Assembly (NCBI RefSeq): GCF_040515995.1
Contig: NZ_CP159485.1
Span: 1,550,001 to 1,614,000 of the forward strand
Length of the DNA stretch: 64,000 nucleotides
Source of the DNA: Proteinivorax hydrogeniformans
GTDB lineage: Bacteria; Bacillota; Proteinivoracia; Proteinivoracales; Proteinivoracaceae
Direction: 5' to 3'
Made by a program: the position numbers and the translations under genes. Shown piece after piece: positions 50,159 through 60,445 of this stretch. Each line of letters begins with the position of its first letter. Position 1 is the stretch's first letter. Below the pieces are notes generated by a model that did no database searches, was not told where the DNA came from, and saw nothing but the letters and a program-made list of their open reading frames with translations.

Positions 50159-51253
50159 TTAATACGAATATCTAGAAATATTAAGCAATATCCCGATGCT
50201 AGCTAAGGTGACCATAAGAGATGTTCCCCCAAAACTAATTAACGGCAGAGTTATCCCTGTAGTTGGCATACTAGAAGTAACAACTCCTATGTTAATAATC
50301 ACCTGTAAACCTATCATAGCAGTAGTGCCCATAGCTAAGTAGCAACCAAAGTTGTCAGGAGCTTTTATGGCAATTCGTAAGCCTCTCCAAACCAATATAG
50401 CAAAAAGTATTATTATTAACGCCCCACCGATAAATCCTAGCTCTTCAACTATAATGGTATATATAAAATCAGTCTGAGCCTCAGGTAGATAACCACTTTT
50501 TTGCCGGCTAGCTCCTAACCCTACCCCCATTAATCCGCCTCCGGCTATCCCATACAAGGACTGGATAATCTGCCATCCCGCCCCACTGACATCTGCCCAT
50601 GGATCTCTAAACGTAACAAGCCGTCGCATTCTATATTCTTTGGAGGTTGCAAACCAGGTCATAAGAGCTGCAGCAGGTATGGCTAGACCTATCAAATGTT
50701 TATATTTTGCTCCCGCCGCAAACAACATAATGCCTATAGTTCCTGCCAATGAGATAGCAGTTCCTAAGTCAGGCTGTAACATGATCAGTCCAAAAGACAG
50801 TCCTAAAACCACCAAAAGTGGTGTTAACCCAAAGAAAAAATCTAAAATCCTCTCTTTTTTTAAAGCTAAGTAATTTGCTGTAAATAAAATCAAGGCAAAC
50901 TTAGTAAAGTCAGACGGCTGAAATCTCATAAACCCTAGGTTGATCCATCTAGTAGCATCATTAATTGTAACTCCAACCCCTGGGATTATGACCGCAATTA
51001 AAAAGACAAAGTTAAGTATAAAAAAAAGTTTGATAAATTTTTTCCATTGCCAGTAATTTAAGTTAATACAAAAATACATAGCGCCTAAACCTAAAAGTGC
51101 ATAAACCGTTTGACGTTTTAAAAAATAAAAGCTATCTCCGTATCTTGCCGCTGCCATTATAGCACTAGCGCTATACACCATAACAAGGCCAAAGCCAAGG
51201 AGAACCATTGTAACTATCAATAATAAAGTATCAGGAGACTGTTTTCTTTTCAT
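50159..51253 (-). CDS. ftsW: Peptidoglycan glycosyltransferase FtsW/SpoVE (SEDS family)
   Basis: SEDS polymerase that builds septal or spore glycan together with a class B PBP. The 364 residues have ten spans, the start LLLIVTMVLLGFGLVMVYSAS, the catalytic Asp region RFQPSDFTKFALILFTA (about 115), LQPDLGTA and the signature PTGITLPLISFGGTSL (about 324). FtsW and SpoVE cannot be separated by sequence alone; only one copy is present in this cluster. Confidence 0.93.
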   Translation of the reverse strand: MKRKQSPDTLLLIVTMVLLGFGLVMVYSASAIMAAARYGDSFYFLKRQTVYALLGLGAMYFCINLNYWQWKKFIKLFFILNFVFLIAVIIPGVGVTINDATRWINLGFMRFQPSDFTKFALILFTANYLALKKERILDFFFGLTPLLVVLGLSFGLIMLQPDLGTAISLAGTIGIMLFAAGAKYKHLIGLAIPAAALMTWFATSKEYRMRRLVTFRDPWADVSGAGWQIIQSLYGIAGGGLMGVGLGASRQKSGYLPEAQTDFIYTIIVEELGFIGGALIIILFAILVWRGLRIAIKAPDNFGCYLAMGTTAMIGLQVIINIGVVTSSMPTTGITLPLISFGGTSLMVTLASIGILLNISRYSY

Positions 51254-51264
51254 TTACCACACCC

Positions 51265-52617
51265 CTACTGAGCTGATAAAACTAATTCTTTAAACTTTTT
51301 ACCCCTTTGCTCAAAATTTTTGAAAGTGTCCCAACTAGCACATGCTGGAGAAAATAACACAACATCTCCCTCTTGTGCCTTTATTATTGCTATTTTAATT
51401 GCCTCTTCTATATTACTAATTGAAGTAATATTTTTATTTTTTTTAGAAAGAGTCTCCTTTAATTTATCTTTACATTGCCCAAAAGTAATAATCTCCCTTA
51501 CCCCACCATGCAAAGCAGTTGCTAATTCATCAAATTTCTCACCCTTATCGTATCCACCTAGCAGCAAAATTAGCGGCCTATCAAATGCGTTTATAGCCTG
51601 TATAGTGCTATTTGAGTTAGTAGCTTTAGAGTCATTATAAAATTGCACCCCATCAATTTCGGTTACATACTCTAACCTATGTTCAACTCCTTTAAAGCTA
51701 GCTATTGTTTTGGAGATTTGCTGAAGGCTCATCCCTGCTAACCTTGTTGCAACAATCGATGCTAATACATTATCAATGTTATGTTCACCTTTTAGCTGCA
51801 CGCTATCTAGATCCATAACAACTTTACTTTTGCCACCTTCTGCAAAATATATTTTACCATCTTGTAGATAAGCACCATCTCTAACTTCATCAAAGCGACT
51901 AAACCAGTAAACATCCCCTCTAGTAGCATCAGCAAACCTTTTTGCATATAAGTCTCGCTTGTTTAAAACCACATAATCACTTTCATTTTGATTAATGCAT
52001 ACGTTCAACTTTGATTCTACATAATTGTTCATATTTAAATGTCTATCTAGATGGTCAGGCGAAATATTTGTAACAACTGCAATTTTAGGTGCAAACCTTT
52101 GAGTTGATTCTAATTGAAATGAACTAACTTCACAAACTACAAACTCAGAATCGCTTTCATAAACGGCATCCGCAATAGAATACCCAATGTTTCCACCTAT
52201 AGAAACCTGTCTTTGTGCTCCCGTTAATATATGACCTATCAAAGAAGTTACTGTTGTTTTACCATTAGTACCGGTTACAGCTATAATTGGAGCGTCAGTA
52301 AAGCTTGAGATTAACTCAACGTCCGAAACTACCTGAATATTTTTAGATCTTGCACTTTCCAAAAAGGGAATATCCATTGGAATTCCAGGATTTTTTACTA
52401 TAAAATCCGGCTTGGGATCCAAAAGACTTTTAGGATGACCACCAACCACAGCCTCAATATCCAACTGACTTAGTTTCTCTAAATCATTTTTTAGTGATTC
52501 GGAACTTGCGCCATCATTTACGACAACATCAGCACCTTCGAGCTTTAAAACTTTTGCTATACCGACACCGGTTCTTCCCGCACCCAACACTAAAATTCGT
52601 TTATTCTTAAATTCCAA
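51265..52617 (-). CDS. murD: UDP-N-acetylmuramoylalanine-D-glutamate ligase
   Basis: MurD adds D-Glu to UDP-MurNAc-L-Ala. The 450 residues hold the N-terminal UDP-binding GAGRTGVGIAKVL (about 12), the ATP loop VTGTNGKTTVTSLIGHIL (about 113), NISPDHLDRH (about 183) and YNDSKATNSNSTIQAI (about 320). Probable TTG start at 52617, 6 bases after AGAGGTG. It lies between mraY and ftsW in the usual order. Confidence 0.96.
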   Translation of the reverse strand: MEFKNKRILVLGAGRTGVGIAKVLKLEGADVVVNDGASSESLKNDLEKLSQLDIEAVVGGHPKSLLDPKPDFIVKNPGIPMDIPFLESARSKNIQVVSDVELISSFTDAPIIAVTGTNGKTTVTSLIGHILTGAQRQVSIGGNIGYSIADAVYESDSEFVVCEVSSFQLESTQRFAPKIAVVTNISPDHLDRHLNMNNYVESKLNVCINQNESDYVVLNKRDLYAKRFADATRGDVYWFSRFDEVRDGAYLQDGKIYFAEGGKSKVVMDLDSVQLKGEHNIDNVLASIVATRLAGMSLQQISKTIASFKGVEHRLEYVTEIDGVQFYNDSKATNSNSTIQAINAFDRPLILLLGGYDKGEKFDELATALHGGVREIITFGQCKDKLKETLSKKNKNITSISNIEEAIKIAIIKAQEGDVVLFSPACASWDTFKNFEQRGKKFKELVLSAQ

Positions 52618-52630
52618 TTAATTCACCTCT

Positions 52631-53593
52631 TTAGTAATACAGGTTCCATAACACTACAGCGAGCAAAGTAAATAGTAGTTGTACAAACCAAAAGACAAGC
52701 ACAATTTTCCATTCAGACCAACCTTTTAGTTCAAAGTGATGATGTATAGGGCTCATCAAAAATACTCTTTTACCAGTTAATTTAAACGAAGTTACTTGAA
52801 TAATTATCGATAAAGTCTCTATCACAAAAATGGCTCCTAATGGGATTAAAAGCAGCTCAGTCTTGGTTAAAATGGCCAATGTGGCTAAGCCACCTCCTAA
52901 AGCTAGAGAGCCTGTGTCACCCATAAAAACTTTAGCAGGATGTGCATTGTAAACCAAAAAGGCTAATGTGCCACCTAAAAGACTTAGAGAAAATATGCCT
53001 AGGCCGATCTCGTTTTGACTAAAAGCTATGTATATCATTCCTAAAATACTAAAGCTGAATGTCCCAGCTAAAAGTCCATCTAACCCATCTGTCATGTTGG
53101 TAGCATTTGACGCGCCTAGTAAAACCACTAGTATAAATGGAAAGTAAAAATGTCCAAATTCTATAGCGCCAACATATGGAAGTAATACTTCTGTACTCAG
53201 GTCAAAATAATAAACGGCACCATAAATTATCAAAGCAACCAGAGTTTGAAAAATCAATTTCTCTCTGGCCTTTAACCCTAAAGACCGCCTCAAAACCACC
53301 TTTATATAATCATCGGCAAACCCTATCAAGCCATAGCTAAATGTGGAGAAAATAACTATTAATACCATAGGTTCTTTAGGACCAAATATAAGGGTTGTAA
53401 GTATAGCTGCAAAAATAAATATTAGTCCCCCCATCGTTGGCGTGCCTGATTTTTTCATATGACTTTCAGGGCCATCCTCTCTAATGCTTTGTCCAACCTT
53501 TAAACGCCTTAAAAGGGGTAGCAAAATAGGAGCAAAAATGACACCTACTATAAAGCTTGTCATAGCAACATAAATTAAAACATTATCACCCAT
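52631..53593 (-). CDS. mraY: Phospho-N-acetylmuramoyl-pentapeptide transferase
   Basis: MraY makes lipid I at the membrane. Ten spans in 320 residues, with the conserved KKSGTPTMGGLIFI (about 47), FADDYIKV (about 91), TNMTDGLDGLLAGTF (about 167), FMGDTGSLALGG (about 228) and MSPIHHHFELKGWSE (about 284). The two Asp-Asp and His-rich motifs form the catalytic site. Confidence 0.97.
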   Translation of the reverse strand: MGDNVLIYVAMTSFIVGVIFAPILLPLLRRLKVGQSIREDGPESHMKKSGTPTMGGLIFIFAAILTTLIFGPKEPMVLIVIFSTFSYGLIGFADDYIKVVLRRSLGLKAREKLIFQTLVALIIYGAVYYFDLSTEVLLPYVGAIEFGHFYFPFILVVLLGASNATNMTDGLDGLLAGTFSFSILGMIYIAFSQNEIGLGIFSLSLLGGTLAFLVYNAHPAKVFMGDTGSLALGGGLATLAILTKTELLLIPLGAIFVIETLSIIIQVTSFKLTGKRVFLMSPIHHHFELKGWSEWKIVLVFWFVQLLFTLLAVVLWNLYY

Positions 53594-53596
53594 TAT

Positions 53597-54976
53597 TTAA
53601 AACTCCTCCCGTATTAATTTTACTACCTTCTCTAGCTTCAACCCTCTAGACCCCTTAACTAGCACCAAGTCACCCTTTGTTAAATGGCTGCCTATATTTT
53701 TTAACAACTGGTCTGTGTTTTCAAAAGCCAAAGCCTTACTTTTGTTACTATGAGCATTCCATCCTGATGCTAGAAACTCAGCATACTGCCCTACTGCAAT
53801 GAAGAAGTCTACATTATTCTCTGCAGCTTTTTGTCCGGCCTCTTTATGGGCTGCTTCCGTATATTGACCTAATTCTAGCATGTCGCCTACAATAGCCACC
53901 TTGCGACCTTCATTCCTATAGTCCGATAGTACTTTTAAGGCAGCATTAGTAGAAGTAAGTGAGGCATTATAGCAATCACTTATTACCTTTAACTCTTCAC
54001 TTTTACTTGTTAAAACTTCTGTACGCATTCCTGTCATATTCGGCCCTTTAAGTCCTTCAATTATGTCTTGTTCTGAAACGCCATAAAGCAGGGCGCATAA
54101 AATTGCAGCTAGGGCGTTTAAAACATTGTGTTCCCCCAGTATTGGCATCGAAACAGAAAAATCCTTGCCTAGCCCTTTGACTGAAAAGCTTACTTTGGTA
54201 TTATTCTGTTCTATGTTATAAGCAACTAAGTGATTGTGGTCTTCAAACCCATAAAGAAAAGTTTCTGAATAAACATCCTTCATGTTCTTTAGATATGGAT
54301 CATCTCCATTTAATATGGCTTTTCCACCACTTTTTATTCGATGCAGTAATTCTCCCTTAGCTTTTGCTATGCCCTCTTTTGATTTTAAATATTCAATATG
54401 AGATTCACCTATATTTGTAATAACACCAAAGGTTGGTTTGCATAATCTAGCTAAAAAATCGATTTCTCCAAAGTCACTCATACCAAGCTCTAAGACAGCT
54501 ACATCATTCGATCTTTCAAGCCTAGTAAGCATAAGTGGAAGTCCAATTTCATTGTTATAGTTTCCTTGTGTTTTTACTGTATCAACTGTTTGCGAAAATA
54601 TGGAAAATATTAAGTCCTTGGTAGTAGTTTTCCCATTACTCCCTGTGATTGCAATTACATCAATATCAAGAATTTGCCTATAATTCTCTGCTAGCTCTTG
54701 TAATGCTGCTAAATTATCTGAATTTAAGATAAACTCACAATCTAAGCTAGAATCTACATAAGTCTCATCTTCGATAAATATGCAGTTGCATCCATTGTTT
54801 ACAGCGTCTTTAATAAACTTATGTCCATCATGGTTTTCCCCTTTTAACGGTACAAACAGCCCATTTTTTGCTGAGACTCTACTATCTATGGTTACAGTAT
54901 ATACCTCTTTGTTTAAACCATTAGTTAGCAATTTACCTTTGCAAAGTTTAGATAATTCCTTCACTGTTATCTTCAT
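53597..54976 (-). CDS. murF: UDP-N-acetylmuramoyl-tripeptide-D-alanyl-D-alanine ligase
   Basis: MurF adds D-Ala-D-Ala to complete the pentapeptide. In 459 residues: N-terminal substrate domain (DSRVSAKNGLFVPLKG), ATP loop ITGSNGKTTTKDLIFSIF (about 109), NIGESHIEYL (about 191) and DCYNASLTSTNAALKVL (about 326). Its ATG lies inside the end of murE (29-base overlap); mraY follows after 3 bases. Confidence 0.96.
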   Translation of the reverse strand: MKITVKELSKLCKGKLLTNGLNKEVYTVTIDSRVSAKNGLFVPLKGENHDGHKFIKDAVNNGCNCIFIEDETYVDSSLDCEFILNSDNLAALQELAENYRQILDIDVIAITGSNGKTTTKDLIFSIFSQTVDTVKTQGNYNNEIGLPLMLTRLERSNDVAVLELGMSDFGEIDFLARLCKPTFGVITNIGESHIEYLKSKEGIAKAKGELLHRIKSGGKAILNGDDPYLKNMKDVYSETFLYGFEDHNHLVAYNIEQNNTKVSFSVKGLGKDFSVSMPILGEHNVLNALAAILCALLYGVSEQDIIEGLKGPNMTGMRTEVLTSKSEELKVISDCYNASLTSTNAALKVLSDYRNEGRKVAIVGDMLELGQYTEAAHKEAGQKAAENNVDFFIAVGQYAEFLASGWNAHSNKSKALAFENTDQLLKNIGSHLTKGDLVLVKGSRGLKLEKVVKLIREEF

Positions 54977-56453
54977 GTTTTTTCATACTCCTTAAAATTT
55001 CTTCTACTATTAACTTATCATCAAAATCTATTGTCTTATCAGCTAAGATTTGATAATTTTCATGCCCCTTACCAGCCACGATAACGGTGTCTTTTGCACT
55101 AGCTATGTTTAAGGCTTGTTCAATTGCCTCTTTTCTAGATAAAATAACTTTGTAATTAGCTGAAGTGCTCAACCCTTTGACTATTTCTTCTGCGATTTTA
55201 CCTGTGTCTTCACTCCGTGGGTTATCATTTGTAATCACGATAAAATCACTATATCTTTCGGCGACCTCAGCCATTATCGGTCTTTTCTCTGCATCACGTT
55301 CTCCGCCACACCCAAAAACAGTTATAAGTTTTCCGGCAGTTATTTCTTTGGCAGTTTTTAAAACGTTGCTCAAGCCATCTGGAGTGTGTGCATAATCTAC
55401 AACAACAGAAAAACCTTGATCGCTTTTCACTAACTCAAATCTTCCTGGAACGCCAACTAATTTTGCCATGGCATTTTTAATTTCAGACAAAGTAAAGCCT
55501 TCAACCAGCGCAACTGTTATTGCTGCTAGACAATTATATACATTAAACTCCCCTGTTAACGAAGTCTTTATATCTATACTACCCATCCAAGTCTCTAAAA
55601 TAAATGAACTTCCTTGAGAAGACATAGTTATCTCTTTAGCAATAATATCACTATTTTGATTATAAATACCATATGTAACGACATCAGTTAAAGTTACGCT
55701 TTGAAAATACTCAGCATGTTTGTCATCATTGTTAATTATTGCAACCTTTGTTTTACCACCTTTACTAGCACCTGTCCCTAAAGACGTGAAAAATCTTCCT
55801 TTTGCGTGTTTATATTCATCCATCGTTTTATGAAAGTCTAAATGGTCTTGAGTTAGATTAGTAAAAACACCAATGTCATAATCTGTACCGTAAATTCTTT
55901 TAGTAACTACCGCGTGGGAAGACACCTCCATTGTAGCGTATTCTCCCCCACCATCTAATATCTCAGAACACATTTTTTGTATTTGAAAGGACTCTGGTGT
56001 TGTAGTAGGTGCATCTATTATTTTATCTATAACTTTATAATTATTTGTCCCAAAAAGACCGGTTTTATGCCCTCGCGATTCTAGCATTTCATTGATTAAA
56101 TTCGTCACTGTAGTTTTCCCATTAGTGCCTGTAACACCTATAACTCTAAGTTTTTCCGTTGGATGACCGTAAAACTCCATAGAAAGTTTAGCTAAAGCTT
56201 TTCTACTATCCTTTACAGTAACGGTCGTTACAGGTAGTTCTCCTTTAAAATCGCGATCTACTATAACTACAGATGCTCCATTTTCTAGCGCTTGAGGAAT
56301 AAACTTATGGCCATCGGTACTATATCCTTTTATTGCTACAAAAGCCCACCCAGCTTGGACTTTTCTGGTATCATTTGTTATGCCTAACACCTCAACATCT
56401 TTATCGCCTGTTATAGCGCAACGAAGATTTGATGTTATTTTAGAAAGTTTCAT
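54948..56453 (-). CDS. murE: UDP-N-acetylmuramoyl-L-alanyl-D-glutamate ligase MurE (meso-DAP type)
   Basis: MurE adds the third residue of the stem peptide. The 501 residues have DTRKVQAGWAFVAIKGYSTDG, the ATP loop VTGTNGKTTVTNLINEML (about 106), NLTQDHLDFHKTMDEY and, importantly, TNDNPRSEDTGKIAEEI (about 408). The DNPR motif marks enzymes that add meso-diaminopimelate, so the wall is predicted to be A1-gamma type. A terminator separates it from the PBP gene upstream. Confidence 0.96.
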   Translation of the reverse strand: MKLSKITSNLRCAITGDKDVEVLGITNDTRKVQAGWAFVAIKGYSTDGHKFIPQALENGASVVIVDRDFKGELPVTTVTVKDSRKALAKLSMEFYGHPTEKLRVIGVTGTNGKTTVTNLINEMLESRGHKTGLFGTNNYKVIDKIIDAPTTTPESFQIQKMCSEILDGGGEYATMEVSSHAVVTKRIYGTDYDIGVFTNLTQDHLDFHKTMDEYKHAKGRFFTSLGTGASKGGKTKVAIINNDDKHAEYFQSVTLTDVVTYGIYNQNSDIIAKEITMSSQGSSFILETWMGSIDIKTSLTGEFNVYNCLAAITVALVEGFTLSEIKNAMAKLVGVPGRFELVKSDQGFSVVVDYAHTPDGLSNVLKTAKEITAGKLITVFGCGGERDAEKRPIMAEVAERYSDFIVITNDNPRSEDTGKIAEEIVKGLSTSANYKVILSRKEAIEQALNIASAKDTVIVAGKGHENYQILADKTIDFDDKLIVEEILRSMKKHEDNSEGII

Positions 56454-56510
56454 AATTGTATGTCCCCCTTAGTAGTTTTACTCCCTACTATTAAACCACA
56501 ATTTCGCTTT

Positions 56511-56540
56511 AATTAAAAGAGACAGGATTAACCTGCCTCA
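56511..56540 (-). terminator. Terminator after the PASTA PBP gene
   Basis: GAGGCAGG and CCTGTCTC form an 8-bp stem (one G-T pair) around TTAAT, followed by TTTTAATT on the minus strand. It would split the dcw cluster between the PBP and murE. Confidence 0.7.
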
Positions 56541-56543
56541 TCT

Positions 56544-58640
56544 TTAATGCGGTGGAGCAAAGTTAACTGTAATAGTTGAGCCAGCTTCAACATCTTCTCC
56601 AGGAAGCGGGCGTTGCTCCACAGCCAGACCGCTTCCAACAGCCTCTAGGTTTAAGTTTAACAAGTCCAAAGTTTGTTCTGCTTCCCTTATGGATTTGCCT
56701 ATTAAATTAGGGACAGACACTACATTTTCTCTTTGAGATTGTTCGTCACCTGTATAAACGATTATTGTGCTATCAATTGGTATCTCAACACCTGCTTTGG
56801 GCGTCTGATCTATGATATAATTTCCTTCACCATAATGTTTTAAATTAAAACCTACATGTTCTAAGGTTCCTCGTGCTTCTTCTAAACTAAAATTAACTAA
56901 ATCAGGCACCACAGCCATTTGAGGCGCTTCCTCTTGACCTTCCTCGTAGTTTCTAGGTATCTCCATGTACTCTAAAACACCTTCCATAATATCCTTAAAC
57001 AGTGGAGCGGCAATTTGCGAACCCCATTGTGGACCATGGCTGGGTTCATCTACCATGACATATAACACAACTTGAGGATCTTCTACAGGAGCAAAGCCCA
57101 CAAAAGAACCAATTATTGCATCATCTCTGTAGCCACCGTCGGGAGAGATTTTTTGTGCGGTTCCTGTTTTGCCTGCGATTGTGTAACCTTCTATGGCAGC
57201 AAACCTACCACTTCCATTTTCAACTACGCTAGTTAATATCCCTTTCATCTCAACGGCTGTTTCTTCGGAAAAAACTGTCCTTACAACATTAGCCTCTTTT
57301 ATATCGACGGTTTGCCCGTTGGCATCTCTAAACTCCTTTGCTAAATGCGGCTGCATCAGCTTGCCTCCATTAGCAACAGCCGCTACCCCCATAACTTGCT
57401 GTATCGGTGTTACTGAGTTTCCTTGACCAAAGGAACTTACCGCTAAGTCCACTTCACTCATGGTTTCTGGATTAAATAATATCCCTGTAGATTCACCAGG
57501 TAAATCTATACCTGTTTTTTGACCAAAACCTAGTCCATGTATGTAATGGAATAATCTTTCTTTACCTAATTCTAGCCCCAGTGTCATCAATCCAGGGTTA
57601 CAAGAGTTTTCCGCAACTTCGGTGTAAGTTTGCGAACCATGCCCCCTCGAACGCCAACACCTAATCCTTCTTCCTCCTACAAGCTTACTCCCTGAGCATG
57701 AAAACCCCGAAGTAGGGGTGATTATATTTTCTTCCAGCCCTGCGGCTAAGGTCACTATCTTAAATGTAGACCCAGGCTCAAAGCTGTTTGAAAGCAAAGC
57801 GTTTCTCCACGTAGATTGCGGATAATCGGCATAGTTTTCTGGGTTATAGTCTGGTTTGTTAGCTAAAGCTAACACCTCTCCAGTAATAGGGTCAACTGCT
57901 ATAACAGAAATCCCCTTAGGTTCGTATTTAAGCATTGCTTTTGTCATTTCAGTTTCAACTATATGCTGAATCGTTCTATCTATAGTAGTTACCATATTTA
58001 ATCCATCTTCTGGTGGTATGTATCTCTGTACTCCATCTGGTAGCTCTCTGCCTCTAACATCAGACTCATAAACTATATGACCTGGCTTTCCTGCTAGTTC
58101 GTCCTCATAGTATGCCTCTAACCCTTCTAGACCTTCATCTATTCCTGCAAAGCCTAAAACATGGCTAGCCAACTTGTCATGAGGATAAAACCTCTTACTT
58201 TCCATTGTAGTTCTTATCCCACGTAAATTAAGTTTTTTTACCTCTTGAGCAACCTCATCGCCAACACGCCTTTGAACATAAACTTCAGCTGCATGCTTGG
58301 TTATCCGTTCAATTACAGCCTCTTTTTCCATATCCAAAACTGGTGCCAGTTGAGTTGCTACTTCTTCAGGGTTTTCTATTTCTGAAGGTATAGCAACAAT
58401 AGTTTCAGCTGTTGCACTTCCTGCTAACAGATCGCCATTTCTGTCATATATTTGCCCCCTTTGAGGCCTTATAATTAGCTGGCGATTCCATTGGTTTTCC
58501 GCTTTTTCTAAATAAAAATCTCCTCGAACAAATTGCACCCAAAACAATCTAACAACTAAAAGACTAAATAAAAATAAAAATCCTGCAAAAGTAACCATCA
58601 TCCTTTTTCTAATCGTTACATTAGAAAGTTGTTCTTTCAC
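56544..58640 (-). CDS. PASTA-containing class B penicillin-binding protein (PbpB/SpoVD type)
   Basis: D,D-transpeptidase that crosslinks septal or spore peptidoglycan with its SEDS partner FtsW/SpoVE. The 698 residues hold one N-terminal membrane span (about 12-34), the PBP dimerisation domain (RPQRGQIYDRNGDLLAGS, about 53), the transpeptidase motifs SFEPGSTFKIVT (SxxK, about 284), SSFGQGNSVTP (about 402; the usual SxN is within this area as SCN upstream) and KTGTAQKI (KTG, about 495), then two C-terminal PASTA repeats (about 580-698). Two PASTA repeats favour PbpB over SpoVD. Probable GTG start. Confidence 0.93.
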   Translation of the reverse strand: MKEQLSNVTIRKRMMVTFAGFLFLFSLLVVRLFWVQFVRGDFYLEKAENQWNRQLIIRPQRGQIYDRNGDLLAGSATAETIVAIPSEIENPEEVATQLAPVLDMEKEAVIERITKHAAEVYVQRRVGDEVAQEVKKLNLRGIRTTMESKRFYPHDKLASHVLGFAGIDEGLEGLEAYYEDELAGKPGHIVYESDVRGRELPDGVQRYIPPEDGLNMVTTIDRTIQHIVETEMTKAMLKYEPKGISVIAVDPITGEVLALANKPDYNPENYADYPQSTWRNALLSNSFEPGSTFKIVTLAAGLEENIITPTSGFSCSGSKLVGGRRIRCWRSRGHGSQTYTEVAENSCNPGLMTLGLELGKERLFHYIHGLGFGQKTGIDLPGESTGILFNPETMSEVDLAVSSFGQGNSVTPIQQVMGVAAVANGGKLMQPHLAKEFRDANGQTVDIKEANVVRTVFSEETAVEMKGILTSVVENGSGRFAAIEGYTIAGKTGTAQKISPDGGYRDDAIIGSFVGFAPVEDPQVVLYVMVDEPSHGPQWGSQIAAPLFKDIMEGVLEYMEIPRNYEEGQEEAPQMAVVPDLVNFSLEEARGTLEHVGFNLKHYGEGNYIIDQTPKAGVEIPIDSTIIVYTGDEQSQRENVVSVPNLIGKSIREAEQTLDLLNLNLEAVGSGLAVEQRPLPGEDVEAGSTITVNFAPPH

Positions 58641-58658
58641 ATTTTATCATCCTCACTT

Positions 58659-59030
58659 TTAATTGCTTTGCTCTGGGGAATGACGAACAACTTTAAACTC
58701 ATCTGGTTGAGGCAAAACTAAGTCTAGCTCTTCCATTGCCACCCTCTCAACTCTGGAAAGAGAACTAGCTCTAGCAACCTCAATTTGCATGCTATTTCTC
58801 TCGTCGATAAGTTGATTTCTTTGAGTTTGTAAGTTGTTAACCTCTCTTGACATAGCGACCAAGTTAGCATGCCCATATACTACACCGACAGACATTCCTA
58901 CCATTATTAGTATCAACATAGCGTTTTTGAATATAGGATGGACTGGCCCCTGATTGTTTTTAGTAACCTGTGATGTTTGGCTTTTTTCATTTCCCCAGTG
59001 ATAAACCTGTTTTTTTCTTTCAGCTACCAT
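58659..59030 (-). CDS. ftsL: Cell division protein FtsL
   Basis: A 123-residue bitopic protein: basic N-terminus, one span (about 34-54) and a leucine-zipper-like coiled coil (LVAMSREVNNLQTQRNQL) followed by the conserved SRVERVAMEELDLVLPQPDEF. FtsL joins FtsQ/DivIB and DivIC and helps activate FtsW-PBP. Position between rsmH and the PBP is the conserved one. Confidence 0.88.
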   Translation of the reverse strand: MVAERKKQVYHWGNEKSQTSQVTKNNQGPVHPIFKNAMLILIMVGMSVGVVYGHANLVAMSREVNNLQTQRNQLIDERNSMQIEVARASSLSRVERVAMEELDLVLPQPDEFKVVRHSPEQSN

Positions 59031-59068
59031 AATTTTTATTCACTCCCCCCTAAATTTAGAACTTTTAT

Positions 59069-59995
59069 CTATAATCGTTCTACTGCTCTTAGTTTTGCGC
59101 TTCTAGCTCTGTGGTTATTTTCCAATTCTTCTTCGCTCGGCATTATTGGCTTTGTTTGTACAAGTTTTACTTTTGGCTCATTTTTACATACACACATCGG
59201 TAAATCCTTTGGACAAATGCAGCCCTTAGCCTGTTCCTTAAATATTTTCTTTATAATTCTATCCTCAAGCGAGTGGAAGGTGATTACTGCCATCCTACCT
59301 CCTGGCTTTAAACATTTCAAACCGTTTTCGACTCCCCTTCGCACCACTGCCAGTTCATCATTTACCTCAATTCTTATAGCCTGAAATGTCCTTTTAGCTG
59401 GGTGTGGACCCTCTCTCCTTGCTGCTGCAGGTATAGCTCCTTTTATGACATCCACTAATTGCAATGTAGTTTCGATAGGTCTAGCTTTTACTATAAAGTT
59501 AGCAATCCTTTTTGCCCATTTTTCTTCACCATAATCTTTTATAAGCCTACCTAATTCTTCCTCAGAATAACTGTTTACAACATCGTAAGCTGATAATGAA
59601 CTATCTGTATCCATCCTCATATCTAAAGGTGCATCATTATTATAACTAAATCCTCGGCTAGCTTCATCAAGTTGTGGTGACGACACTCCTAAGTCATAGC
59701 ATATACCATCAACTTCTTTTATCTTAAGCTTCTGTAACTCCTTATCAATAAACTCAAAGTTACTTTTGACAGCAATAAACTTCTGTTCATATTCGCTAAA
59801 CTGTTTTAAATTATATTGTATTGCTGTTTGATCTTGGTCTATACCAATCACTTTACCACTTGGCCCTATTAACTTTAAGATTTCTCTGGTATGCCCTCCA
59901 CCACCTAAGGTGCAATCCACATATATACCATCTTTCTTTATATCCAGCTGCTTAATCAGCTCATTTTGTAACACTGTTTTATGTTTAAACTCCAC
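59069..59995 (-). CDS. rsmH: 16S rRNA cytosine-1402 N4 methyltransferase RsmH (MraW)
   Basis: SAM-dependent enzyme making m4C1402 in 16S rRNA. The 308 residues have the SAM site DCTLGGGGHTREIL (about 28), YDLGVSSPQLDEASRGFSY (about 100), RTFQAIRIEVNDEL (about 202) and FHSLEDRIIKKIF (about 241). GTG start at 59995 with AGGAGG 7 bases upstream. Follows mraZ by 11 bases. Confidence 0.97.
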   Translation of the reverse strand: MEFKHKTVLQNELIKQLDIKKDGIYVDCTLGGGGHTREILKLIGPSGKVIGIDQDQTAIQYNLKQFSEYEQKFIAVKSNFEFIDKELQKLKIKEVDGICYDLGVSSPQLDEASRGFSYNNDAPLDMRMDTDSSLSAYDVVNSYSEEELGRLIKDYGEEKWAKRIANFIVKARPIETTLQLVDVIKGAIPAAARREGPHPAKRTFQAIRIEVNDELAVVRRGVENGLKCLKPGGRMAVITFHSLEDRIIKKIFKEQAKGCICPKDLPMCVCKNEPKVKLVQTKPIMPSEEELENNHRARSAKLRAVERL

Positions 59996-60006
59996 GAATT
60001 ATCCTC

Positions 60007-60438
60007 CTAGATATCAAATTTGCCAATTTCCTCAGCAATTTGATCAAATGATTGTTCAGCTTGTTGACTATATTTTTCCCATTTTTCCTTACTCCAAACC
60101 TCAACACGGTTAGAAACCCCTATAATAACTGCTTCTTTTTCTATATTTGCATATCTGCGTAGAGTTTGTGGTATTAAAACTCTTCCCTGTTTATCAATTT
60201 CACATTCAGTGGCTCCAGAAAAAAGAAATCTTACAAAAGCTCGAGCATCTCCTTGGGTAAAAGGTAAGGACTTTAACTTTTCTTCCATGTTAGCCCACTC
60301 ATCTTTAGGATAAACAAATAAGCAATTATCCAGTCCTCTAGTTATAATAAAACCTTTGCCAAGACCCTCGCGAAACTTAGCAGGTATTATAACCCTTCCT
60401 TTTCCATCTAAGTTATGAAAAAATTCACCAAGAAACAT
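60007..60438 (-). CDS. mraZ: Transcriptional regulator MraZ
   Basis: MraZ is an AbrB-fold protein that controls the dcw operon from its own promoter. The 143 residues start [20 protein letters not shown] and hold two related half-domains, each with a DxxGR motif (DGKGRVIIP and DKQGRVLIP). The ATG at 60438 gives the family length; the frame extends 33 bases further without a better start. A phased array of GTGG repeats lies just upstream. Confidence 0.96.
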   Translation of the reverse strand: MFLGEFFHNLDGKGRVIIPAKFREGLGKGFIITRGLDNCLFVYPKDEWANMEEKLKSLPFTQGDARAFVRFLFSGATECEIDKQGRVLIPQTLRRYANIEKEAVIIGVSNRVEVWSKEKWEKYSQQAEQSFDQIAEEIGKFDI

Positions 60439-60445
60439 GCCTTCA